A DNA stretch of 17,849 bases from JBMOLL01 sp049325415. GTDB lineage: Bacteria > Bacteroidota > Bacteroidia > Bacteroidales > GCA-2748055. Position 1 is the first letter of the stretch, and each line of letters begins with the position of its first letter. A program made the translations under genes and the position numbers. The notes under the pieces were generated by a model that saw only the letters and a program-made list of their open reading frames with translations, was not told the origin of the DNA and made no database searches. The stretch lies in the NCBI GenBank assembly GCA_049325415.1, contig JBMOLL010000029.1, forward strand, positions 1-17,849, written 5' to 3'. Positions 7,401-13,068 of the stretch are shown piece after piece.

Positions 7401-7450
7401 GGGAGCAGTTGTTCCAGTTCAATCTCAATGGTGGTAACGGAAATCACTGA
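4433..7450 (+). CDS. Large usher-like outer-membrane beta-barrel protein with C-terminal Ig/carboxypeptidase-regulatory-like domains
   Basis: Up to 1005 residues. A hydrophobic signal segment at about residues 20-47 (LKAIVRLALPLLFLLFLSDL...QARS) is followed by two Ig-like domains (about 48-165 and 165-270; the first resembles NEW3/COG1470 sandwiches, L-R-L-K-N-H...P-A-G-G-T-L-L-V-P-V). Residues about 290-775 form a long Tyr/Phe/Asn-rich alternating stretch typical of an outer-membrane barrel. From about 785 comes an SdrD-B-like motif (FNDLNGNGVKEDNEKPVSNV) and from about 886 a second regulatory-like sandwich (YKVKGKVII...GAYVLNIPKAGKYDVKI). Periplasmic Ig domains, a barrel and C-terminal sandwiches recall fimbrial ushers, particularly alternative ushers of the TcfC/CooC type, but I see no diagnostic usher signature. 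The start is uncertain: the in-frame stop at 4421 leaves TTG 4433 as the only common start codon before the signal segment. It ends 18 nt from the convergent LspA-like gene. Confidence 0.7.
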   Translation: MDTAGRKRYGLPVDPDTAVKNRFLKAIVRLALPLLFLLFLSDLELQARSDTIVSMAFVKERTELPTSGSFLNILRLKNHQDKDFNGELQLIIPEKWILIGSKVQEVSIPAGGTLLVPVRLSIPPSALGGVAFMISAEVRDGNFFNYINSYVTLTRKSDWEMKIENKRLFISSFRPYGDFSLHLRNRGNADELIKLRFDMGGLIAFRNPPESDSLMFIQLPAYTDTLIPMQLLMKKDVSYSEKRVLEQNWKATQLYVLVSTREKKQFGAVRAVPLESSYSNYLPDKNSPVNLEMNIYNLLSSQKPKMSARVQGKVLFPGTQQLQYNLGFYNIYLAKVPNRTFDLYQQMRYRIRYDDEKVHLTVGDRMGVGSLHTISGEGISGQYSLTDDQVVYLNAMYNPFGKNFGAYAGYSRMIGKVAVNGGFTLESGNKGEYNFYSLHLGASYRFLRYHTLRLQTATSLSYFKPGRYLASDTTKIGFAYRLTYFYNHNKLQIRLDNTNTLFTYLRNSGLNRTDFNGQYAITGQSRIHVIANHNSFTGTRYPYNFFYPANRNVNDHFRILYSYTNGSVTYQAGPQYFSQIRDYYEAQSQTLSRYSNIQPGLMGSVTFRFGHMRSITPNFNLNSMYYRYTEDPDANVVEPFARSYQYTVGISYYDNAFKLNAYYTSGEATDLYRSVIIEENPVINQAFHIRPYYERYFNKDRIRMSGYLNYSLYMPSQRENLMLSLTSDFFATGGWSYYVNLNLFQNVRVDPELGRFSLRDVNLMVGFRKSFDIQQPRLSYFDMKIIGFNDLNGNGVKEDNEKPVSNVLIRIVRDPSKNGDLKAGFAETEMITDPNGEIYYHNIPEGVYDLSITPLSNLEDLYFMNGMFQEVEIRSDLDYYLPLVESYKVKGKVIIDRDPGSDAGRISLEGIRITAIGETGEVYSTLTSANGAYVLNIPKAGKYDVKINNVFGAGFRLERDLFEVRFEGSRIIQVDFRFTEQRRGIQFREGEQLFQFNLNGGNGNH

Positions 7451-7468
7451 CCCTGCAGCGCCATCCCG

Positions 7469-8221
7469 TTATTTCTTTCCGCGAAAGACAGACTTCAGAT
7501 CATCAAGGACAAATTCCTTAAAAGCCCTGTTCAGCTCGTTGCTTTCTTCTTTTGGCATCTTTAACAGGCGCCTGAAGAGCTTGTTGTCGATCAGTTCCGT
7601 GAGCAGGAAGAATTCACAGAGGGTGATGTACAGGTCTTTCAGATCGAAGGTGTAAAATGGCCGGATCGTGATGTAATCGAGCGAGCCACCCCTGAAAGCA
7701 TTGTCGATCAGATTGGCAAACAAGCCTGCCAGGAAAAGATGGCCGAATCCGTTGATCCAGAAACTGTTTCTTTTTCTGGCCACGTAAAATCTCCAAACCT
7801 CAAAAAACAGGAAGCCGATAATGGTAAACAAGATGATATTCAACAGGTGACTTCCTTTCTTAAGGCCCAGGACCACCCAGAGATAGGAACCCAGGGTGTT
7901 GTGAGTGGGTTCGATATAGAAAACAGGTTTGATCAGCGGTATGGATAGTTCCTGCCAGTTCAGCGAGAAGAGGTAGCTTTTAATGGCCTGATCGGCACCA
8001 ACCGCCAGGAGCAGAAAAATCAGGTTCACACCTTTTTTCACCGGGATCACATCCGAGAGGAAGGTGGCCAGCAGGGCTATGAAACCCAGGAAGACTGCCG
8101 GGACCAGGAAGAATTTCAGATAATAATCGGTATCATGGATCTTCTCGGTAAAAGAATATATCACCATTACGATGATCCAGATGGTAAAGAAAATGAGGAA
8201 ATTCCTGAAGTATTTTTTCAT
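7469..8221 (-). CDS. Atypical signal peptidase II (LspA)-like membrane protein
   Basis: A 250-residue polytopic membrane protein. From about residue 65 it follows the LspA order: ADQAIKSYL (D77 and K81, matching the LspA DQxxK motif), THNTLGSY (N108, matching the N-x-G-x-x-[FY] box), ANLIDNAFRGGSLDYI (N170, D173 and D182) and FDLKDLYIT (D196). D182 and D196 correspond to the two catalytic aspartates of lipoprotein signal peptidase, which removes signal peptides from diacylglyceryl-modified prolipoproteins. Unusual points: about 65 extra N-terminal residues carrying two hydrophobic segments; NLIDR has become NLIDN and the preceding GG-x-x-G has become AG-x-x-A; and a charged C-terminal tail follows residue 215. 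LspA is normally about 150-170 residues. It may be a divergent paralogue with altered substrates, or a family member of other function. It is not clearly in an operon; it converges on the usher-like gene with 18 nt between. Confidence 0.7.
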   Translation of the reverse strand: MKKYFRNFLIFFTIWIIVMVIYSFTEKIHDTDYYLKFFLVPAVFLGFIALLATFLSDVIPVKKGVNLIFLLLAVGADQAIKSYLFSLNWQELSIPLIKPVFYIEPTHNTLGSYLWVVLGLKKGSHLLNIILFTIIGFLFFEVWRFYVARKRNSFWINGFGHLFLAGLFANLIDNAFRGGSLDYITIRPFYTFDLKDLYITLCEFFLLTELIDNKLFRRLLKMPKEESNELNRAFKEFVLDDLKSVFRGKK

Positions 8222-8238
8222 TGTATAACTTTTAACAT

Positions 8239-8255
8239 TCCGGGTACGACCCGGA
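8239..8255 (-). promoter_or_regulatory. Hairpin in the upstream region of the LspA-like gene
   Basis: A perfect 6-bp GC-rich inverted repeat (TCCGGG, 5 nt, CCCGGA) lies 18-34 nt upstream of the minus-strand ATG at 8221. No T-run follows on either strand, so it is not a terminator. It may be an operator or a 5'-UTR structure affecting translation. Role unknown. Confidence 0.3.
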
Positions 8256-8364
8256 TTCTTTCATACCGGTCGCAGGTGCTGCGAAATTACAAATTTTGGT
8301 GGATATGCTGCAAATTCACAATCACATGTAAAAAACGGAAAAACTGTTAAAATCGTCTGCTGCA

Positions 8365-8395
8365 TTGGCTTGTTGGGCCCGAAATGATACTTTTG
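8365..8395 (+). promoter_or_regulatory. Bacteroidota-type promoter for the outer-membrane protein gene
   Basis: TTG at 8365-8367 and TACTTTTG at 8388-8395 are separated by 20 bp. This matches the primary sigma-factor consensus of the phylum (-33 TTG/TTTG, about 19-21 bp, -7 TAnnTTTG) exactly at the -7 element. Transcription would start near 8400, giving a leader of about 58 nt before the ATG at 8459. Confidence 0.6.
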
Positions 8396-8458
8396 CAGAT
8401 CATTTTCCGGAACCGTAGGGTTCCTGTTCAATCGGATAACTTGTAAATTTCTGTAAAT

Positions 8459-9034
8459 ATGTATCTTAAAAGAGTTTTTACCCTGTTTGCCCTCCCTTTA
8501 TTTCTGGCCTCCTCCCTTCATGCCCAGGAGTTGCTCAAAGCTCCCAAGCAGTATTCGGTGGAAGCCGGTTACCGCTATATGCTGAAAAATGACCTTGTTC
8601 CCGGCGGTGCAACTTCTGGCTATACGCTGCTTCTGGATTATGCCTGGCAGCTATCGGGCTATACCACGGCTAAGAAACCCATTTATCTATCCGTACCACT
8701 GGCCTATACCTGGTTTCCCGGAACGAACGGGGCTACAGGAATGCGAATGCTGTCGTATGGCTGGACGGTGAGGCACATGCTCACCCGCGACCGCGCAGTG
8801 AATCCTTTCCTGGGATACGCATTGCTGCTTAACCAGGTGTCGGTTGACGGCGTTGAAGGTCAGCTCTTTGGCCACCAGACCCGTTTTGAAGCGGGCGTGA
8901 ATTTCGGCGGATCGGCTAGGCTCAAACCCTATATTAAGGTGGAATACAGCATGTCGAGACATCCGCAACTGAATGATCCTGAGAGCTACTGGCTGCATGC
9001 CGTTGAGCTGAAAGCAGGAGTGAGGATCCGCTGA
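8459..9034 (+). CDS. Small outer-membrane beta-barrel protein (hypothetical)
   Basis: A 191-residue protein with a clear signal peptide (MYLKRVFTLFALPLFLASSLHAQ). The mature part (about 168 residues) alternates hydrophobic and polar residues in strands such as YSVEAGYRYML, YTLLLDYAWQL, IYLSVPLAYTWF, VNPFLGYALLLNQV, TRFEAGVNFGG, LKPYIKVEYSM and HAVELKAGVRI. This fits an eight-stranded outer-membrane barrel of the OmpA/OmpW-like size class. The C-terminus is Ile-Arg rather than the usual terminal aromatic. No specific substrate or family is recognised. It has its own good promoter and lies upstream of the trp leader region, but nothing connects it functionally to tryptophan synthesis. Confidence 0.75.
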   Translation: MYLKRVFTLFALPLFLASSLHAQELLKAPKQYSVEAGYRYMLKNDLVPGGATSGYTLLLDYAWQLSGYTTAKKPIYLSVPLAYTWFPGTNGATGMRMLSYGWTVRHMLTRDRAVNPFLGYALLLNQVSVDGVEGQLFGHQTRFEAGVNFGGSARLKPYIKVEYSMSRHPQLNDPESYWLHAVELKAGVRIR

Positions 9035-9070
9035 TCTTACAATTTTTGCGAAAAAGTTTAATCTCACTTG

Positions 9071-9107
9071 CAGATTGAAAGAAAAAAACTTTTATTTTTA
9101 CAATCTG
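9071..9107 (+). promoter_or_regulatory. Inverted repeat overlapping the probable trp promoter
   Basis: CAGATTG (9071-9077) and CAATCTG (9101-9107) are exact reverse complements, 23 nt apart; further A/T pairs inside make an imperfect extended dyad. The same stretch holds promoter-like elements: TTG at 9068 or 9075, and TATTTTTA (9093-9100) or TACAATCTG (9099-9107) as degenerate -7 candidates. The dyad ends 11 nt before the leader ATG, and no T-run follows it. It could be an operator for a tryptophan-responsive or other repressor, or fold in the nascent leader. The promoter assignment is weak. Confidence 0.35.
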
Positions 9108-9118
9108 AAAAGTAAACG

Positions 9119-9187
9119 ATGTTATCGAAATTACATAGCAATTGGTGGTGGTGGCGCCAGGATTATCGGGATACCGGTATAAGGTGA
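9119..9187 (+). CDS. trpL: trp leader peptide (attenuator-controlling ORF)
   Basis: A short ORF of 22 codons plus TGA reads MLSKLHSNWWWWRQDYRDTG-IR. Codons 9-12 (9143-9154) are four consecutive TGG tryptophan codons, which is extremely unlikely by chance 130 nt upstream of trpE. The Trp codons lie 62 nt before the terminator hairpin at 9217, similar to the geometry of known peptide-controlled attenuators. With little charged Trp-tRNA a ribosome would stall on the run and favour an alternative RNA fold; with enough, the terminator forms. Candidate pairings: 9149-9155 with 9190-9196 (7 bp, 3 of them G-U) and, competing with it, AGCC 9189-9192 with GGCT 9220-9223 in the 5' arm of the terminator. 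These are weak and were found by eye. No Shine-Dalgarno is visible, as usual in this phylum. Confidence 0.88.
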   Translation: MLSKLHSNWWWWRQDYRDTGIR

Positions 9188-9216
9188 CAGCCATTGGATT
9201 GTGTGATCATATTCTG

Positions 9217-9248
9217 AAAGGCTTGCCGAGGACCGGCAGGCCTTTTTT
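9217..9248 (+). terminator. trp attenuator terminator
   Basis: A 12-bp stem (AAAGGCTTGCCG at 9217-9228 with CGGCAGGCCTTT at 9234-9245, one G-U pair) and a 5-nt loop (AGGAC) are followed by a T-run ending at 9248. It sits between the stop of the Trp-rich leader ORF (9187) and the trpE ATG (9273), where it would block the structural genes when tryptophan is plentiful. The strong GC-rich stem and T-tract make it a convincing intrinsic terminator. Confidence 0.9.
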
Positions 9249-9272
9249 CATTTAATGCAACATAACTGAACA

Positions 9273-10679
9273 ATGAAAAAGATCAAGGTAAAGATTGTTT
9301 CACGGAAGATCCTGTCGGACATCATCACTCCTGTCAGCATCTACCTGAAGATCAGGGATCTGTATCCCGGATCCGTGCTACTGGAGAGTTCGGATTATCA
9401 CAGCAATCACGGGGCGTTTTCTTTTATCGGCATGGACCTGTTATCGGAATTCCGGGTTGAAAGCGGGCTTATCTCGGTGAGCATGCCCGGAGAAGGCGTG
9501 GAAAATTATGTACCCGAACCCGGCAATGGGGTCATTGACCACCTGAACCGTTATATATCGTCCTTCGAAACTGGCCCCGATTCCGTGAGCAGGATGATCG
9601 ACGGGGTTTTCGGTTACATGTCCTATGACGCCGTCAGGCATTTCGAGGATATCGGACTGCAGGCAGCCGATAACCCGCAGAGCAGGATCCCGGAGATCAG
9701 GTATGGCTTTTTCCGTTATGTCATTGCTATCAATCACCTTAAAAATGAGCTGCATCTGTTCGAAAATATCGTCGATGGTGCCGAGAGCAGCGTGGACACG
9801 GTGGTCACCCTTCTGCAGAACAGGAATATCGCCACCTATGGCTTTTCCGTCGACGGGGAGGAACAGTCGAACATGAGCGATGCGGAGTTCATGGAGATCG
9901 TGGCAAAAGGAAGGGAGCACTGCCACCGCGGCGATGTTTTCCAGATTGTCCTGTCGCGGCAATTCACCCAGCGGTTCAGGGGCGATGAGTTCAATGTATA
10001 CAGGGCACTCCGGTCGGTTAATCCCTCTCCCTACCTCTTTTATTTTGATTACGGCAGTTACAAGCTGTTTGGCTCCTCTCCGGAGACCCAGATCGAGGTG
10101 AAGAACGGAAAGGCTTACATCAACCCGATTGCCGGGACCTTCCGGCGTACGGGCGATGATGCCCAGGACCAGGAACTGGCCAGGAAGCTGGCCGGCGACG
10201 ATAAGGAAAATGCCGAACATATCATGCTGGTCGATCTGGCACGTAACGACCTCAGCCGGACTACCACGAAAGTGACCGTGGAACGTTACCGTGAGATACA
10301 GTTCTATTCCCATGTGATCCACATGGTGTCGAAGGTGTCGGGTGAACTCAGACCCGGAGCGGATAAAATCAGGATCCTTGCCGAATCCTTTCCTGCCGGA
10401 ACCCTGTCGGGCGCGCCCAAGTTCCGTGCCATGGAACTGATCGACCGCTATGAGCAGCAAAAGAGGGGATTTTATGGAGGCACCATCGGGAATATCCGGT
10501 TTAACGGCGACATTAATACCGCCATCATGATCCGTTCTTTTCTGTCCCGCGACAACACCCTGTTTTATCAGGCCGGGGCCGGGGTGGTCTCCGAATCGAC
10601 AGAGGAAGGGGAAAAGAATGAAGTGAACAACAAACTGGCTGCATTGAAAAGTGCCATCGGGATGGCCGGCGAAATCTGA
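9273..10679 (+). CDS. trpE: Anthranilate synthase component I
   Basis: A 468-residue cytoplasmic enzyme that, with TrpG, converts chorismate and glutamine to anthranilate, the first committed step to tryptophan. The N-terminal domain carries LLESS (residues 36-40), the conserved segment whose Ser lines the tryptophan feedback site in characterised TrpE. The chorismate-binding domain (about 205-465) shows the full set: NPSPYLFYFDYG, FGSSPE, PIAGTFRRTG, EHIMLVDLARNDLSR, FPAGTLSGAPKFRAMELID, YGGTIGNIRFNGDINTAIMIRS and GAGVVSEST. The LLES motif and the next gene make TrpE rather than PabB the right call. Length is usual for the family. The gene starts 24 nt after the attenuator and is followed after 15 nt by trpG. 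A long open frame on the opposite strand across trpE-trpG is a codon-bias shadow. Confidence 0.97.
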   Translation: MKKIKVKIVSRKILSDIITPVSIYLKIRDLYPGSVLLESSDYHSNHGAFSFIGMDLLSEFRVESGLISVSMPGEGVENYVPEPGNGVIDHLNRYISSFETGPDSVSRMIDGVFGYMSYDAVRHFEDIGLQAADNPQSRIPEIRYGFFRYVIAINHLKNELHLFENIVDGAESSVDTVVTLLQNRNIATYGFSVDGEEQSNMSDAEFMEIVAKGREHCHRGDVFQIVLSRQFTQRFRGDEFNVYRALRSVNPSPYLFYFDYGSYKLFGSSPETQIEVKNGKAYINPIAGTFRRTGDDAQDQELARKLAGDDKENAEHIMLVDLARNDLSRTTTKVTVERYREIQFYSHVIHMVSKVSGELRPGADKIRILAESFPAGTLSGAPKFRAMELIDRYEQQKRGFYGGTIGNIRFNGDINTAIMIRSFLSRDNTLFYQAGAGVVSESTEEGEKNEVNNKLAALKSAIGMAGEI

Positions 10680-10694
10680 TAAAGCAAGCGCAAA

Positions 10695-11288
10695 ATGAAA
10701 ATACTGGTAATCGACAATTATGATTCCTTCACCTATAACCTGGTGCACTATATCGAAAGAGTGCTGAAGGAGCCGGTGGAGGTGCGGAGAAACGATAAGC
10801 TGACGATCGAGGAAGCAGGACTTTATGACAAGATCCTGATCTCGCCGGGTCCGGGGATACCCGATGAGGCCGGGCTGACCAAGGAGATCATCAGGACCTA
10901 TGCTCCCGTAAAAAGCATTCTGGGTGTATGTCTCGGACATCAGGCAATCGCCGAGGTCTTTGGCGGTTCGATCCGAAATATGAACCAGGTCTTCCACGGG
11001 GTAAGCAGCATGATGACCCAGACCGGGCCGGAGGACTACCTTTTTGCCGGGGTCCCGAAGCAGTTCGAAGCCGGACGCTATCATTCCTGGATCGTCGAAA
11101 AGGACGATCTGCCGGCCGAACTGGAGATCACGGCCCTCAGCGAAGAGGGACTGATCATGGCCCTGAAGCACCGTGAATATGATGTACGGGGTGTGCAGTT
11201 CCATCCCGAATCGGTGCTTACGGAATACGGCGGACTGATGATCCTGAACTGGCTGAACCATAATGAACCCAAACACACAGCATTATGA
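10695..11288 (+). CDS. trpG: Anthranilate synthase component II (glutamine amidotransferase)
   Basis: A 197-residue class I glutamine amidotransferase that releases ammonia from glutamine for TrpE. Visible motifs: N-terminal ILVIDNYDSFTYNLVHY, oxyanion-region SPGPGIPDEAG, nucleophile C79 in GVCLGHQAIAEVFGG, and the His/Glu pair H170 and E172 in VQFHPES. All three catalytic residues are present and the protein is of normal length, stand-alone rather than fused to trpE or trpD. The stop overlaps the trpD start by 4 nt (ATGA), implying coupled translation. In some bacteria such a subunit also serves PabB; no pabB is in this window. Confidence 0.97.
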   Translation: MKILVIDNYDSFTYNLVHYIERVLKEPVEVRRNDKLTIEEAGLYDKILISPGPGIPDEAGLTKEIIRTYAPVKSILGVCLGHQAIAEVFGGSIRNMNQVFHGVSSMMTQTGPEDYLFAGVPKQFEAGRYHSWIVEKDDLPAELEITALSEEGLIMALKHREYDVRGVQFHPESVLTEYGGLMILNWLNHNEPKHTAL

Positions 11289-12283
11289 AAGAGATCCTGC
11301 AATACCTGTTTGATCATCGCACCCTTACAAAGGCAGAGGCCAAGGAAGTCCTTACCAGGATCGCGGGCGGGACATACAACGAAGCCGAGATCGCAGCCTT
11401 TATCACCGTGTACCTGATGCGTGCCATCACCGTGGAGGAAATTGCCGGATTCCGCGATGCTCTCCTTGAGCTCTGTGTCCCGGTTGATCTGTCGGGCTAC
11501 GATACGATCGATGTCTGCGGTACCGGAGGGGATAACAAAGACACCTTCAATATCTCCACTCTCACATCCTTTGTGCTGGCCGGGGCGGGGATCAGGGTGG
11601 CCAAACATGGAAATTACAGTGTTTCCTCCGCCTGTGGTTCATCGAATGTGATGGAATATTATGGCTACAGGTTTTCGGCCGATCCGTCGAAGATGCGTCA
11701 TGAACTGGAAAAATATGGTATCTGCTTCCTGCATGCCCCCCTGTTCAACCCTGCAATGAAAAACGTGGCGCCGGTAAGAAGGAGCCTACGTGTCAAGACC
11801 TTTTTTAACATGCTGGGTCCCATGGTGAATCCTTCTTTTCCCACGCGACAACTGGTTGGGGTTTACAGCCTGGATGTGGCACGGCTTTACAGCTATCTAT
11901 ACCAGGAGTCGGGACGGCAATACGCCATCGTGCACTCCCTCGACGGCTACGATGAGATCTCACTGACCTCCCCCTTCAAACTCTTCTCCCCTGACGCTGA
12001 AAAAATTATCAGTCCTGAAGAGCTGGGTTTCGAACGCCTGTCGCCGTCATCCATTTTCGGGGGGAAAAGCGTGGAGGAAGCCTCGGCAATCTTTCTTGCG
12101 GTGCTGGAGGGAAGAGGAAGCAGGGCTCAGGAAGATGTGGTTGTAGCTAACAGTGCCTTTGCCCTGCAGACCTTCTATCCTTCCAGGGATATTGCCACCT
12201 GCGTGGCTGAGGCAGGCGAATCGCTCAAAAGCGGAAAGGCACTTGAGGTATTCAGAAAACTGGTTCAGGATCAGAAGATATGA
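11285..12283 (+). CDS. trpD: Anthranilate phosphoribosyltransferase
   Basis: A 332-residue enzyme that transfers phosphoribose from PRPP to anthranilate. The N-terminal helical domain (about 1-70) is followed by the PRPP-binding motif DVCGTGGDNKDTFNIST and the KHGNYSVSSACGSSNVMEYYG loop, in which the common HGNRS appears as HGNYS. Then come the VRRSLRVKTFFNMLGPMVNP block and HSLDGYDEISLTSP. These are the hallmarks of the TrpD family, and the length is typical. Start and stop both overlap their neighbours by 4 nt (trpG and trpC). Confidence 0.96.
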   Translation: MKEILQYLFDHRTLTKAEAKEVLTRIAGGTYNEAEIAAFITVYLMRAITVEEIAGFRDALLELCVPVDLSGYDTIDVCGTGGDNKDTFNISTLTSFVLAGAGIRVAKHGNYSVSSACGSSNVMEYYGYRFSADPSKMRHELEKYGICFLHAPLFNPAMKNVAPVRRSLRVKTFFNMLGPMVNPSFPTRQLVGVYSLDVARLYSYLYQESGRQYAIVHSLDGYDEISLTSPFKLFSPDAEKIISPEELGFERLSPSSIFGGKSVEEASAIFLAVLEGRGSRAQEDVVVANSAFALQTFYPSRDIATCVAEAGESLKSGKALEVFRKLVQDQKI

Positions 12284-13068
12284 CCATACTGGATAAGATC
12301 ATAAGCGAAAAAAAGAAGGAGGTGGCCCTACAGAAAGTCCGCCTGCCGTTAGATGCGCTCAGCCGGATGAAGGAACTTCACCGGCCCGTCCTCCCTTTTC
12401 CCCTTCCGGGAGACGAAGCGCCGCATATCATTGCCGAGTATAAGAGGAAATCGCCATCCCGGGGTAGTTTTGCAGCTGCAGGTTTGCCGGTGGTTGAAGT
12501 GGCCACAGCCTATGCCTCTTCGGGTGCTGCCGCTGTGAGTGTGCTTACCGATACACCTTTTTTCGGGGGATCTGCCGACGATCTGCTGGCCGTAAGAAAG
12601 GCCCTGCCCGGCTTGCCCCTGCTGCGAAAGGATTTTATTATTGATCCCTACCAGGTGTATGAGAGCAGGGTCATGGGTGCCGACATCGTCCTCCTGATTG
12701 CCGCCGTGCTGTCGCCGGACGAAGTGAAAGATCTGTCCGGGCTCGCCGGCGAACTGGGACTTCACGTGCTTCTCGAACTGCATGATGAGCGTGAGCTCGA
12801 CAGACTGTGCCCGGGCATCTCCCTGGTTGGGATCAATAACCGGGACCTGAGGAATTTTTCGGTGGATACCCGCAAATCTGCCGCCCTGCTTGAAAAACTG
12901 CCAGCCGGGGTGAGTGCGGTGGCGGAAAGTGGTCTGGACTCGGCTGCGGCAGTGAAAGAACTTTTTTCCGCCGGATTCAGCACCTTTCTAATGGGGGAGT
13001 ATTTTTTAAACAGTGAAGATCCCGGGGCCAGGCTTGACGGGCTGATCAAAGCACTTGAACATGAGTGA
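12280..13068 (+). CDS. trpC: Indole-3-glycerol phosphate synthase
   Basis: A 262-residue TIM-barrel enzyme that closes the indole ring from CdRP. It has the N-terminal DKIISEKKKEV segment, IIAEYKRKSPSRG (E53, K55), LLRKDFIIDPYQVYESR (K117), HVLLELHDE (E166), GINNRDLRNFSVD, AVAESGL and FLMGEYFLNSEDPG, covering the known catalytic Lys/Glu positions. It is separate from trpF, unlike the fused enterobacterial enzyme. It begins in an ATGA overlap with trpD and its end overlaps the trpF start by 8 nt. Confidence 0.96.
   Translation: MTILDKIISEKKKEVALQKVRLPLDALSRMKELHRPVLPFPLPGDEAPHIIAEYKRKSPSRGSFAAAGLPVVEVATAYASSGAAAVSVLTDTPFFGGSADDLLAVRKALPGLPLLRKDFIIDPYQVYESRVMGADIVLLIAAVLSPDEVKDLSGLAGELGLHVLLELHDERELDRLCPGISLVGINNRDLRNFSVDTRKSAALLEKLPAGVSAVAESGLDSAAAVKELFSAGFSTFLMGEYFLNSEDPGARLDGLIKALEHE

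Noticed and set aside
8934..9194. An 86-codon minus-strand frame covering the trp leader region
   Set aside because: It is the complement of the leader ORF and the end of the outer-membrane protein gene, and has no features of its own.
9441..11276. A 611-codon open frame on the minus strand, antisense to trpE and trpG
   Set aside because: It lies wholly opposite two well-conserved trp genes, has no signal peptide or family motifs, and its open reading reflects codon bias of the real genes.
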